Assembly: GCA_027493405.1 (NCBI GenBank)
Contig: JAOSKV010000001.1
Coordinates: forward strand, 124,001-188,000
DNA: 64,000 nt
From: FEB-22 sp003105195
GTDB lineage: Bacteria; Pseudomonadota; Alphaproteobacteria; Rhizobiales; Xanthobacteraceae
Direction of reading: 5' to 3'
Positions 39,551-47,980 of the stretch are shown one piece after another (the first letter of the stretch is position 1; every line of letters begins with the position of its first letter). The translations under genes and the position numbers were made by a program. A model generated the notes under the pieces. It made no database searches, was not told where the DNA came from, and worked only from the letters and a program-made list of their open reading frames with translations.

Positions 39551-40663
39551 TCAGCTCGCCGCCGGCATCGCGGCCGCGCCTTTGCGGCGCGCCTCGTAGA
39601 ACGCGATGATGCTGCGCGCCGTCTCCGAGCGCAGGCGCGTGAATCCGGCGAGCGCCCGGTCGAGGTCCTGGACCGACATCGCCCGCCCGCTCGCCCGCAC
39701 CAGGATGCATTTCGCGGTGGTCCAGGTGAGTCCCGCGACCTTGGACAGGATCACGATCATGTCGGGTTGGGCGTCGAGCATCGCCCGCTCGACGAAGTCG
39801 ATCGGCACCTTGGCGAGCAGCGACAGCGCGAGCGCGGTCTCCTCGAACTTGTGCGCATCCGCGTAGGCGTAGACCTCGGCCTCGGTCAGGCGGCCCGCGG
39901 CGTGGAGCGCGGCGACCTCCTCGCGCGCATTGGCGAAGTCCGACGAGGCCTGGCGCGCGGCGGCGCGGATGCTGCCGTCGATCTCCGCCACCACGTCGCG
40001 CACCGCCGCGGCGGCGTCCGGGTCGGCCGCGGCGAGCTTCTGGCGCACGCTCGCCGAGGCGCATTCGAGCAGCTTGAGGAAATGCGGCCGCGGCAGGTCC
40101 TTGCGCAGGCCGACCGTGGTCGCGAGGATGTCGTCGCCGTTCGAGCGCTCGACCAGCGTGCGGAAGGCGGCGTTCGAGAAGCGCGCGCCCGAGTTCTCGG
40201 CGACGGCGCGGACCACCTCCGGGTCGCCGCGCTGCACCAGCACGTCGGTCACGGTCTCGCTCAGCGAGCTGCGCTGCGAGATCGCGAGCAGGTGCTCCTG
40301 GCTCTTGCTGCTGGCGGTGGCGACGAGGTGGCGCTCGTCGAGCCGCGGCGAATAGCGCAGGATCTCGCCCGCGACCGCGATGTCGTCGTCGTCGGCGAGC
40401 GACTGCACCACGCCGCCGGGCGCGTTGGGAATGCGCGCCAGCCGCGAGGCGAGCCGCGCCCGCGCCTTCGCCTCGATGTCCGAGGCGAGCCTGGCGATCA
40501 CGTCGTCGAACAGGCCGATCTGGTCGTCCGAATAGCGGTCGGCGCCCGAGATGAAGAGGTCGGTCACCCGCCACAGCGCCGCGTGCCGCTTCTCCGCCGT
40601 CGTGGACGCGAGCGCGTCCTCGAGTTCGTCGATCAGCGAAGGGGCCGGCATGAGGTTCTGCAT
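39551..40663 (-). CDS. DUF2336 domain protein
   Basis: A 370-residue soluble protein matching the alphaproteobacterial DUF2336 family. Conserved pieces are SLIDELEDALASTTAEKRHAA, VTDLFISGADRYSDDQIGLF and IADPDAAAAVRDVV-type helical repeats. The region is HEAT-like and wholly alpha-helical, suggesting protein-protein binding. The family is typical of Rhizobiales and Caulobacterales, and its cellular role is not established. The ATG at 40663 gives the family start. Confidence 0.85.
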   Translation of the reverse strand: MQNLMPAPSLIDELEDALASTTAEKRHAALWRVTDLFISGADRYSDDQIGLFDDVIARLASDIEAKARARLASRLARIPNAPGGVVQSLADDDDIAVAGEILRYSPRLDERHLVATASSKSQEHLLAISQRSSLSETVTDVLVQRGDPEVVRAVAENSGARFSNAAFRTLVERSNGDDILATTVGLRKDLPRPHFLKLLECASASVRQKLAAADPDAAAAVRDVVAEIDGSIRAAARQASSDFANAREEVAALHAAGRLTEAEVYAYADAHKFEETALALSLLAKVPIDFVERAMLDAQPDMIVILSKVAGLTWTTAKCILVRASGRAMSVQDLDRALAGFTRLRSETARSIIAFYEARRKGAAAMPAAS

Positions 40664-40854
40664 TGTGGAGAGACTCGCGACGAGACCCCCGAGGATTAGC
40701 GCCGAGGTATGAATAATCGATTGCGGTTCCGCCGGCCGGGGTGGCCCAAATCCGAGGGAACCCGTGAACCGGCGGTTTACCGCGCGGCGGGCAGCGCGGG
40801 CAGGCGGCCTGCGGGGCTCCGGGAGGCTCTCGGGCCGGGCCGCTCGCGGCCGGC

Positions 40855-41202
40855 TCAGCCGCGGCGCGGCGGGAAAGCGCCCATGCGGTCGCGCACCTCG
40901 GCAGGGACCCGGTAGTCGCGCAGGACCGACCGGCTGTCGCGCAGGCCGCAGGCCTCGCGCTGGACGATGAAATACCAGAGCGCCGTGCCGGCCTCGGCGA
41001 CCAGCGCGTCGCGCCGAGCCTCTTCCGCGCCCGCCTCGGCCCGCTCCGCGTCGAAGGCGGCGAGCGCCGCGAGCGCGCGCTCGAGCGCCCGGCCGAGACG
41101 CCCGAGAGCCGAGGCCTTCTCCTGCGCGAGCTCGTAGTCGAGCGCCGAGACCGGAGCCTTGCTCCAGATCGGCGCGCTCGGTTTCGGCGGACGGAACGAC
41201 AT
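40855..41202 (-). CDS. Conserved hypothetical protein (DUF6665-like)
   Basis: A 115-residue helical protein with SALDYELAQEKASALGRLGR and TALWYFIVQREACGLRDSR as its most conserved-looking parts. It has no signal peptide or membrane helix. Similar small proteins are widespread in rhizobia without a known role. Confidence 0.6.
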   Translation of the reverse strand: MSFRPPKPSAPIWSKAPVSALDYELAQEKASALGRLGRALERALAALAAFDAERAEAGAEEARRDALVAEAGTALWYFIVQREACGLRDSRSVLRDYRVPAEVRDRMGAFPPRRG

Positions 41203-41273
41203 GCGCCGAACCTCGCCAATCGCGCGCCCGGATGCAAGGGCGCGCGGACACGCGCGGCGGGCGGCGGGCGGCG

Positions 41274-41435
41274 TCAGAACACCGCGAGGTAGCGCAGCAG
41301 CGACACCACGCCGATGATGATGACGACGATGCGGGCGATCTGCTTCGCGCGCGCGTCGATCGGCAGCATGTTGATGAGATAGAGAACCAGGATGACGACG
41401 AGGAAGGTGATCAGCAAGCTGATGAGGAGCGACAT
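41274..41435 (-). CDS. 53-residue membrane protein (intact copy)
   Basis: The sequence MSLLISLLITFLVVILVLYL forms one helix, the loop INMLPIDARAKQ follows, and a second helix IARIVVIIIGVVSLL ends the protein. It is too short to be listed by most gene callers. An EcfG-type promoter lies 78 bases upstream at 41513-41537. The first 32 codons are repeated in the duplicated block at 44405-44500. Confidence 0.8.
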   Translation of the reverse strand: MSLLISLLITFLVVILVLYLINMLPIDARAKQIARIVVIIIGVVSLLRYLAVF

Positions 41436-41512
41436 GCGGCTTGATCCTGCTCGGGAAGATGCGCGGGTTCTTGCGCGGCCGCCCTTCCGTCGTGCGCCCG
41501 TGCCGTCCCTTC

Positions 41513-41537
41513 AACGTGCGAGTTCCGTCCGGGTTCC
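41513..41537 (-). promoter_or_regulatory. EcfG-type promoter (GGAAC-N16-CGTT)
   Basis: Read on the minus strand this is GGAAC, 16 bases, CGTT, the consensus of the alphaproteobacterial general stress sigma factor EcfG. It points towards the 53-residue membrane protein gene. The duplicate block carries the same site at 44577-44601. Confidence 0.7.
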
Positions 41538-41554
41538 ACGCGGGCCCCGGCGGC

Positions 41555-41579
41555 GGAACCAAGCCGGAAAGCAGGCATT
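41555..41579 (+). promoter_or_regulatory. EcfG-like promoter (GGAAC-N16-CATT)
   Basis: One mismatch in the -10 element. It is oriented towards the 63-residue gene at 41645 and is divergent from the site at 41513, so the pair may switch both genes together. Confidence 0.4.
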
Positions 41580-41644
41580 GTCCCTCGACGGTCGATGGCG
41601 CGAGCCGCCGCGCGCGCCGCGGCCGTCGCGAGAAGGAGACGGCA

Positions 41645-41836
41645 ATGTTGGGCGAGCAGGGCGGCTGGCTGTGGCTGATCATCGACGTGGCGCTGGTCGC
41701 TGCGCTCGCGCTGGGCATCGCCTACGGGGTCATGATGTGGCGCAACCGGCGCACGACGCCCAGGCTGGAGCGCCAGCGCGACGAGGCGACGCGGGAAGGC
41801 TACCGGCACGGCTCCGGCGATTCGCCGCGGCGCTGA
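41645..41836 (+). CDS. 63-residue single-helix membrane protein (copy 1)
   Basis: MLGEQGGWLWLIIDVALVAA forms the start of one helix, followed by a basic cytoplasmic tail (WRNRRTTPRLERQRDEATRE). A Shine-Dalgarno AGGAGA precedes the ATG. It is divergent from the 53-residue gene. The duplicate lies at 44709. Confidence 0.75.
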   Translation: MLGEQGGWLWLIIDVALVAALALGIAYGVMMWRNRRTTPRLERQRDEATREGYRHGSGDSPRR

Positions 41837-42049
41837 GGCGATGTCCCCGGTGACGATGCGATAGCGGGTGACGCTGCGTCGTGCGGGAATGCCCGTATAC
41901 CCCGGCGTCGCGGCTCCCCTGCGACGAAACAATTTGGTCGCGAGCGAAACCATCCGCCCGTGCGAGGACATCACCAGGAAACGATCGATCGCTAGGGTGC
42001 GCCTCGTGAGCACCGGGGCCGCGACGTGCCCGGACGGAGGTGTGCCGCA

Positions 42050-42444
42050 ATGATTCGAGTCCTGACCGCCCTGGCCGGCATCGCGATCGCCGCCGTGGCC
42101 GCTGCCGGCCTCACCCTCGCGGGCGAGCGTCCCGGCACGCCGGCCGCGCGTGGCGCCGCTGGCCGAGACCTTCGGGGCGGCCGAGGTCATCCGCCACGAC
42201 CTGGGGTCGAAACGCGCGGTCGGCTATTTCGTCGCCGTCGACGGCGGCTGCCGGGTGACGCTGGTGGTCGCCGAGGTGACGCTGCCGGCGCCCGCGCAGG
42301 ACCAGCCCCGCGCGCCTCACCATCAGCCTGCGGCCGGGCGAGCAGACCGAGGTGGTCGGCGCGGCCGGCGAGCGCCTGACGCTCTCCTGCGGCCCCGAGG
42401 CCAAGACCATGCAGGTGGTCCGCGCGGCCTCGCCGCGCTCCTGA
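42050..42444 (+). pseudogene. Small secreted protein, frameshifted duplicate
   Basis: This is the counterpart of the intact gene at 45115-45507. It has an extra G near 42147 and an extra C near 42308, so the frame is lost after the signal peptide. Comparison of the two copies shows that the single-base errors or mutations are real differences within the assembly. Confidence 0.8.
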
Positions 42445-42553
42445 ATGCCTGGGGCGCATTCCGCCAAATCGAATCGAAACGCGCCCCGGATTCCTGATCC
42501 GGTCGCTCTTCTGCGCCGAGCCTGTGCCCGCTTCGGCGGAGAAGGCTCCAGGC

Positions 42554-43480
42554 TCAATCGCCCGTGATGGTGCGCACCACGCTCGAGGTCGGGCGCTGGC
42601 TCAGCGTGGGCAGCTTCTGCTCGCTGCGCACCTGCTCGTCGTACTTGGCGATCGTCGTCACCGGATCCTTCGCCTTCATGTGCACGACGCGGTAGCCCTC
42701 CGCCTTGAGCTGCCTGAGCAGCTCGGGCAGCGCGTCCGCGGTGTGCGGCTGGAAGTCGTGCATCAGCACGATGCCCTTGCCGAACTTCTTGAGCTTGGCC
42801 ATCACCGAGGCGACCACCTGGTCGGGCTTGCGGATCTTGAAGTCGAACGAGTCCATGTCGGTCGAGAAGATGCCGATATTGCGCTCGCCGAGATACTTCA
42901 CGAGCTCCGGCGGATGCTTGAGCGCCGGGAACCGGAAGAACGGCGCCGTCGGCGCCCCGGCCGACTGGCGCACCGCGCTCACGCCTTTCTCGATCTCGTC
43001 GATCGCCTCCTGGACCGACTTCTTCTCCAGGTTCTGGTGCGACCAGGTGTGGGTGCCGATGGAGTGGCCCGCTTCCGCGACCTGCTTGAGGATCTCGGGA
43101 TGGTAGGTCGCGTGCTTGCCGATCGGGAAGAACGTCGCCTTCACGCAGTGCGCCGCGAGCGCGTCGAGCACCGCCGGCGTGGTGCGCGGCCACGGCCCGT
43201 CGTCGAAGGTCAGCAGCACCTCCTTGTGGCGCAGGAAGTCGTGCGCCCTGAAGTGCTCGAAGCCGAAGCCCGGCCCGCCCGTGGTGTCGATCTCCACCAC
43301 GCGCGCGACGCCGAGCGCGTTCGGGTTGCCCGGGCAGGCCGCGGCGCCCGCCGACGGCGCGCGCACCGCGGAGAGCGCGGACGGCGTCGCCTGTGCGGCG
43401 TGCTGCGGGTTCTGTTGTGCTTGTGCAGTCGTTGCGAGTGAAACAGTCACGGCAAAAGCGTACGCGGCGACACAGCGCAT
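42554..43480 (-). CDS. Polysaccharide deacetylase family protein (copy 1)
   Basis: A 308-residue secreted NodB-fold carbohydrate esterase. Signal peptide AYAFAVTVSLATTAQA; motif 1 TFDDGP; motif 2 HTWSHQNL (metal-binding histidines); motif 3 PFFRFPALKHP; later STDMDSFDF and VLMHDFQP. It probably removes acetyl groups from peptidoglycan or a polysaccharide in the periplasm. The ATG at 43480 follows GGGGGA. It differs from the copy at 45617 by Phe instead of Val in the STDMDSxDF motif. Confidence 0.9.
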   Translation of the reverse strand: MRCVAAYAFAVTVSLATTAQAQQNPQHAAQATPSALSAVRAPSAGAAACPGNPNALGVARVVEIDTTGGPGFGFEHFRAHDFLRHKEVLLTFDDGPWPRTTPAVLDALAAHCVKATFFPIGKHATYHPEILKQVAEAGHSIGTHTWSHQNLEKKSVQEAIDEIEKGVSAVRQSAGAPTAPFFRFPALKHPPELVKYLGERNIGIFSTDMDSFDFKIRKPDQVVASVMAKLKKFGKGIVLMHDFQPHTADALPELLRQLKAEGYRVVHMKAKDPVTTIAKYDEQVRSEQKLPTLSQRPTSSVVRTITGD

Positions 43481-43538
43481 CGCTCGATCCCCCAATCTGA
43501 CACTGCGGTCGGCCCCTCGACCGGAGTTCCGATCCTAG

Positions 43539-44404
43539 CAGGCTGCTGAAAAAGTTTCACGCGGGGTCGTTTTTCTGATGTTTGCGAGAGTGACCGGAGA
43601 GCCGAAGGGTGACCACCGCCGCTATTGGCGGGGTATTTGGGGTGTTTTTTTCGTCATTTTCGGCACTCCAGACAGACTCACCCCGTCGCGGCGAGGATCT
43701 TCGGGATGCGGACGAGATTGTAGGCGGTCGCGGTCAGCACGAAGAACCATTCGACCAGGCCGCGACCGCAATGACGGGTCTTGCGCAGACCGCCGACGGT
43801 CTTCATCCATCCGAACGGCTCCTCGATCCGCTTGCGCTTGATCGTGCTGATACGATAGCCGGGATGCCGCGTTGTACGCCCATCGATCGCCGAGCGACGG
43901 TTGGTGTTGTTCTGCGAGACATGTGGCGTACAGCCGCGCTCGCGACAGCCGGCGACGAAGTCGGCGGTGTCATAGTTCTTGTCGCCGCCCACCGTGCTGC
44001 CAGCCCTGGCGTTGTCCTCGATCATGTCGAGCGCAGTCGTGCGCTCGGCCGTGCCATTGGCTTCGGTCAGTCGCGCATCGACGATGAGCCCATTGCGGTT
44101 CTCCGTCATCAGATGGCCCATATGGCAGAGCTTGGCTTCCTTGCCGGCGCCCTTGCGGAACAAGCGCGCGTCCGGATCGGTGGTCGAGCAATGCGTGTCG
44201 TTGCGGCGTTTCTCGCCATGGAAGTTGCGCTCGGCATTGCGCCCGCCGCCTCCCTGGTCTTGCTGCGACGGCGGATTGCCTTCGTCCTTCGGAACGAAGC
44301 TCTTCATGCTGGCCCAGGCTTCGATCAGGGTGCCATCGACCGAGAAGTGCTCGCTGGAGAGCAGGCTGCGGACCTGCGACAGGTTCCAGCACGGCGACAA
44401 AGAA
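43539..44404. mobile_element. Truncated IS5-family element between the duplicated blocks
   Basis: It begins with CAGGCTGCTGAAAAAGT, a typical IS5-type terminal repeat, directly after copy 1. It includes the C-terminal two-thirds of a transposase read on the minus strand. The other end, including the transposase N terminus, is missing: the duplicated block starts at 44405. No second terminal repeat was found. Confidence 0.85.
43678..44404 (-). pseudogene. IS5-family transposase, N-terminally truncated
   Basis: The DDE residues are visible as SSEHFSVDGTLIEAWASMK (Asp), VGGDKNYDTADFV (Asp) and IKRKRIEEPFGWMKT (Glu). The N-terminal 100 or so residues are missing, and a one-base shift lies near 44380. 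It cannot be active. Confidence 0.9.
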
Positions 44405-44500
44405 CTGCTTCGCGCGCGCGTCGATCGGCAGCATGTTGATGAGATAGAGAACCAGGATGACGACGAGGAAGGTGATCAGCAAGCTGATGAGGAGCGACAT
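44405..44500 (-). pseudogene. 53-residue membrane protein, truncated duplicate
   Basis: Only codons 1-32 remain; the sequence then runs into the IS5 remnant. Its own EcfG-type promoter at 44577 is kept, so it could transcribe into the element. Confidence 0.75.
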
Positions 44501-44576
44501 GCGGCTTGATCCTGCTCGGGAAGATGCGCGGGTTCTGCGCGGCCGCCCTTCCGTCGTGCGCCCGTGCCGTCCCTTC

Positions 44577-44601
44577 AACGTGCGAGTTCCGTCCGGGTTC
44601 C
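44577..44601 (-). promoter_or_regulatory. EcfG-type promoter, duplicated copy
   Basis: Same GGAAC-N16-CGTT as at 41513-41537, oriented to the truncated membrane gene and the IS remnant. Confidence 0.65.
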
Positions 44602-44618
44602 ACGCGGGCCCCGGCGGC

Positions 44619-44643
44619 GGAACCAAGCCGGAAAGCAGGCATT
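44619..44643 (+). promoter_or_regulatory. EcfG-like promoter, duplicated copy
   Basis: Same GGAAC-N16-CATT as at 41555-41579, pointing to the 63-residue gene at 44709. Confidence 0.35.
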
Positions 44644-44708
44644 GTCCCTCGACGGTCGATGGCGCGAGCCGCCGCGCGCGCCGCGGCCGTCGCGAGAAGG
44701 AGACGGCA

Positions 44709-44900
44709 ATGTTGGGCGAGCAGGGCGGCTGGCTGTGGCTGATTATCGACGTGGCGCTGGTCGCTGCGCTCGCGCTGGGCCTCGCCTACGGGGTCATGAT
44801 GTGGCGCAACCGGCGCACGACGCCCAGGCTGGAGCGCCAGCGCGACGAGGCGACGCGGGAAGGCTACCGGCACGGCTCCGGCGATTCGCCGCGGCGCTGA
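44709..44900 (+). CDS. 63-residue single-helix membrane protein (copy 2)
   Basis: Identical to the protein at 41645 except Leu for Ile in the helix (ALALGLAYG). The frame and Shine-Dalgarno are intact. Function unknown. Confidence 0.75.
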   Translation: MLGEQGGWLWLIIDVALVAALALGLAYGVMMWRNRRTTPRLERQRDEATREGYRHGSGDSPRR

Positions 44901-45114
44901 GGCGATGTCCCCGGTGACGATGCGATAGCGGGGTGACGCTGCGTCGTGCGGGAATGCCCGTATGCCCCGGCGTCGCGGCTCCCCTGCGACGAAACAATTT
45001 GGTCGCGAGCGAAACCATCCGCCCGTGCGAGGACATCACCAGGAAACGATCGATCGCTAGGGTGCGCCTCGTGAGCACCGGGGCCGCGACGTGCCCGGAC
45101 GGAGGTGTGCCGCA

Positions 45115-45507
45115 ATGATTCGAGTCCTGACCGCCCTGGCCGGCATCGCGATCGCCGCCGTGGCCGCTGCCGGCCTCACCCTCGCGGGCGAGCGTCCCGG
45201 CACGCCGGCCGCGCGTGCGCCGCTGGCCGAGACCTTCGGGGCGGCCGAGGTCATCCGCCACGACCTGGGGTCGAAACGCGCGGTCGGCTATTTCGTCGCC
45301 GTCGACGGCGGCTGCCGGGTGACGCTGGTGGTCGCCGAGGTGACGCTGCCGGCGCCCGCGCAGGACCAGCCCGCGCGCCTCACCATCAGCCTGCGGCCGG
45401 GCGAACAGACCGAGGTGGTCGGCGCGGCCGGCGAGCGCCTGACGCTCTCCTGCGGCCCCGAGGCCAAGACCATGCAGGTGGTCCGCGCGGCCTCGCCGCG
45501 CTCCTGA
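45115..45507 (+). CDS. Small secreted protein (intact copy)
   Basis: A 130-residue protein with signal peptide VLTALAGIAIAAVAAAGLTLA. The pattern HDLGSKRAVGYFVAVDGGC, then RLTISLRPGEQTEV and ERLTLSCGPEAKTM, is shared with the protein at 47348, so they are paralogues. Two Cys could form a disulfide in the periplasm. The role is unknown. Confidence 0.75.
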   Translation: MIRVLTALAGIAIAAVAAAGLTLAGERPGTPAARAPLAETFGAAEVIRHDLGSKRAVGYFVAVDGGCRVTLVVAEVTLPAPAQDQPARLTISLRPGEQTEVVGAAGERLTLSCGPEAKTMQVVRAASPRS

Positions 45508-45616
45508 ATGCCTGGGGCGCATTCCGCCAAATCGAATCGAAACGCGCCCCGGATTCCTGATCCGGTCGCTCTTCTGCGCCGAGCCTGTGCCCGCTTCGGC
45601 GGAGAAGGCTCCAGGC

Positions 45617-46543
45617 TCAATCGCCCGTGATGGTGCGCACCACGCTCGAGGTCGGGCGCTGGCTCAGCGTGGGCAGCTTCTGCTCGCTGCGCACCTGCTC
45701 GTCGTACTTGGCGATCGTCGTCACCGGATCCTTCGCCTTCATGTGCACGACGCGGTAGCCCTCCGCCTTGAGCTGCCTGAGCAGCTCGGGCAGCGCGTCC
45801 GCGGTGTGCGGCTGGAAGTCGTGCATCAGCACGATGCCCTTGCCGAACTTCTTGAGCTTGGCCATCACCGAGGCGACCACCTGGTCGGGCTTGCGGATCT
45901 TGAAGTCGACCGAGTCCATGTCGGTCGAGAAGATGCCGATATTGCGCTCGCCGAGATACTTCACGAGCTCCGGCGGATGCTTGAGCGCCGGGAACCGGAA
46001 GAACGGCGCCGTCGGCGCCCCGGCCGACTGGCGCACCGCGCTCACGCCTTTCTCGATCTCGTCGATCGCCTCCTGGACCGACTTCTTCTCCAGGTTCTGG
46101 TGCGACCAGGTGTGGGTGCCGATGGAGTGGCCCGCTTCCGCGACCTGCTTGAGGATCTCGGGATGGTAGGTCGCGTGCTTGCCGATCGGGAAGAACGTCG
46201 CCTTCACGCAGTGCGCCGCGAGCGCGTCGAGCACCGCCGGCGTGGTGCGCGGCCACGGCCCGTCGTCGAAGGTCAGCAGCACCTCCTTGTGGCGCAGGAA
46301 GTCGTGCGCCCTGAAGTGCTCGAAGCCGAAGCCCGGCCCGCCCGTGGTGTCGATCTCCACCACGCGCGCGACGCCGAGCGCGTTCGGGTTGCCCGGGCAG
46401 GCCGCGGCGCCCGCCGACGGCGCGCGCACCGCGGAGAGCGCGGACGGCGTCGCCTGTGCGGCGTGCTGCGGGTTCTGTTGTGCTTGTGCAGTCGTTGCGA
46501 GTGAAACAGTCACGGCAAAAGCGTACGCGGCGACACAGCGCAT
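45617..46543 (-). CDS. Polysaccharide deacetylase family protein (copy 2)
   Basis: Same 308-residue NodB-fold protein as at 42554, with Val in place of Phe in the STDMDSxDF segment. All metal-binding motifs (TFDDGP, HTWSHQNL) are kept. Two nearly identical copies would double gene dosage. Confidence 0.9.
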   Translation of the reverse strand: MRCVAAYAFAVTVSLATTAQAQQNPQHAAQATPSALSAVRAPSAGAAACPGNPNALGVARVVEIDTTGGPGFGFEHFRAHDFLRHKEVLLTFDDGPWPRTTPAVLDALAAHCVKATFFPIGKHATYHPEILKQVAEAGHSIGTHTWSHQNLEKKSVQEAIDEIEKGVSAVRQSAGAPTAPFFRFPALKHPPELVKYLGERNIGIFSTDMDSVDFKIRKPDQVVASVMAKLKKFGKGIVLMHDFQPHTADALPELLRQLKAEGYRVVHMKAKDPVTTIAKYDEQVRSEQKLPTLSQRPTSSVVRTITGD

Positions 46544-46696
46544 CGCTCGATCCCCCAATCTGACACTGCGGTCGGCCCCTCGACCGGAGTTCCGATCCTA
46601 GGCGAGAACGTGGCGCGCCACCAGCGGCTGCCCGCGGGCATGCTTAAGGGACGGGTGGGACGATATTACCATCACGCGGAAGTCGCGCCGCGGCCG

Positions 46697-47173
46697 CTAC
46701 TGCAGCGCCGCGGGGCCTCCGCTGCGGCCGAACCAGATGCCGAACAGCGCCGTCAGCGAAACCAGCGCGAGGACCGTGTTCACGCCGACCAGGATGAAGG
46801 GATGGATGCGCCGCGCGTCCGGATCCGGCGGCGGCGGCCCCGGATTGAGCTGGCGCCAGACCGCGGCCGCGAAGCAGAACACGCTGAACAGGACCAGTGC
46901 GCTGGCATTGAGCACGATCATCCATTCCGGGATGACGCCCGCGAGCGCGGCCTTGGCGCCCATGCCGCTCGCCAGCGCGAACAGGCCGGTGCGCACCCAG
47001 GCCCCGTAGGTGCGCTCGGCCGCGAACACGGTCCGGTTCGCGGCGAGCTCGGTGCGGCGGTCGGCGCTGTCCACCATCTGTCCGGCGCTCGACTGCAGCT
47101 TCCGGGCGCTGTCCGCGAGCGCCGTGGTCTTCGCGGCGGCGGGGGGGCTGGTCGTGCTCCGGGTCGTCGGCAT
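46697..47173 (-). CDS. DUF202/YidH-like inner membrane protein
   Basis: A 158-residue protein with a polar N-terminal tail (about 55 residues) and three helices. AAERTYGAWVRTGLFALASGMG is the DUF202 signature; the last helix has NTVLALVSLTALFGIWFG. Such proteins are often under general stress control. A weak EcfG-like site, CGAAC-N16-GGTT, lies upstream on the minus strand near 47204-47228. Confidence 0.8.
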   Translation of the reverse strand: MPTTRSTTSPPAAAKTTALADSARKLQSSAGQMVDSADRRTELAANRTVFAAERTYGAWVRTGLFALASGMGAKAALAGVIPEWMIVLNASALVLFSVFCFAAAVWRQLNPGPPPPDPDARRIHPFILVGVNTVLALVSLTALFGIWFGRSGGPAALQ

Positions 47174-47347
47174 GGATGCATCCTGCGAGGAGAGCGCCTC
47201 ACGACAACCCCCACGGATCGCATGCGTTCGGTTGCGGCCGCTGGCGGCCGCATCAGCTCGAAGTCGCATGAACCTTTCCCCCGCAACCCTGACTGAGGAC
47301 AGACCGCGCCGGGCTCGCGCCCGGCCTTCGAACCCCGGGGAATTGCC

Positions 47348-47728
47348 GTGCTCCATTCCAGGCTTTCGCACCGTGCCCTGATCGCCGCGGCCGGTCTTGC
47401 CGTGCTTCTCGGGGCCGACGCCGCCAGCGCCTTCCGCGCCAGCGGTGGCCTCGCCACCTTCCGCGCCATGGAGGCCATGAGCTACCGGCTCGGCTCCAAG
47501 CGGGCGATCGGCTACTTCCAGGCGGTCGCCGGCAAGTGCCATCTCACCCTGATGATCGCCGAGGCGGTCGACCCGGACGTCGCCACCCCGGGCTCCGCGG
47601 CGCGCCTGCGGTTCGCGATCGCGCCCGGCGAGAGCGCCTCCGTCGCGAGCGAAGAGGGCCAGATGGTCGTCACCTGCGGCCCTGGCGCCGAGAGCATGGA
47701 CGTGCAGCGCGCCGCCGCCAGATCCTGA
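47348..47728 (+). CDS. Small secreted protein, paralogue of the 45115 gene
   Basis: A 126-residue secreted protein (signal ALIAAAGLAVLLGADAASA) starting with GTG. Segments YRLGSKRAIGYFQAVAGKC and GQMVVTCGPGAESM line up with the 45115 protein. Both have the same two Cys. Function unknown. Confidence 0.7.
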   Translation: MLHSRLSHRALIAAAGLAVLLGADAASAFRASGGLATFRAMEAMSYRLGSKRAIGYFQAVAGKCHLTLMIAEAVDPDVATPGSAARLRFAIAPGESASVASEEGQMVVTCGPGAESMDVQRAAARS

Positions 47729-47917
47729 TCGCGTCCCGCATCGCCCGTCTCAGGGCGCGAGCTCCTTCTCGATCGCTGCGATCAGGCGCGGGTCCTGCGG
47801 CGTCGTCGCCGAGGGAAAGCTCGCCGCGAGCCGTCCGTCGCGGCCTGCCTGCGCTCGGCGATCGGCATGGTTCCGGACTCCGTCGTGAGGCGACGCCCCA
47901 GCCTGCCACTGCGCGCC

Positions 47918-47942
47918 GGAACGGGGCCTGCGTTCAGGCGTT
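47918..47942 (+). promoter_or_regulatory. EcfG-type promoter (GGAAC-N16-CGTT)
   Basis: A perfect match to the consensus, 38 bases before the ATG at 47981, a good distance for a leader of normal length. Confidence 0.7.
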
Positions 47943-47980
47943 TGTGATCACGAGGTGCGCGGGCGACCCGGAGGTGCAGC

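Larger units (their letters stand above)
41340..43538. repeat. Direct duplication, copy 1 (2199 bp)
   Basis: The block is nearly identical to 44405-46601. It carries part of the 53-residue gene, the 63-residue gene, a small secreted protein gene and a polysaccharide deacetylase gene. About ten differences were seen by eye, both substitutions and single-base indels. An IS5-family remnant separates the two copies. Confidence 0.95.
44405..46601. repeat. Direct duplication, copy 2 (2197 bp)
   Basis: Second copy of 41340-43538, starting within codon 32 of the small membrane gene and ending at the same base before GATCCTAG. Right of it the unique sequence begins. The intact version of the secreted protein gene is in this copy. 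Confidence 0.95.
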
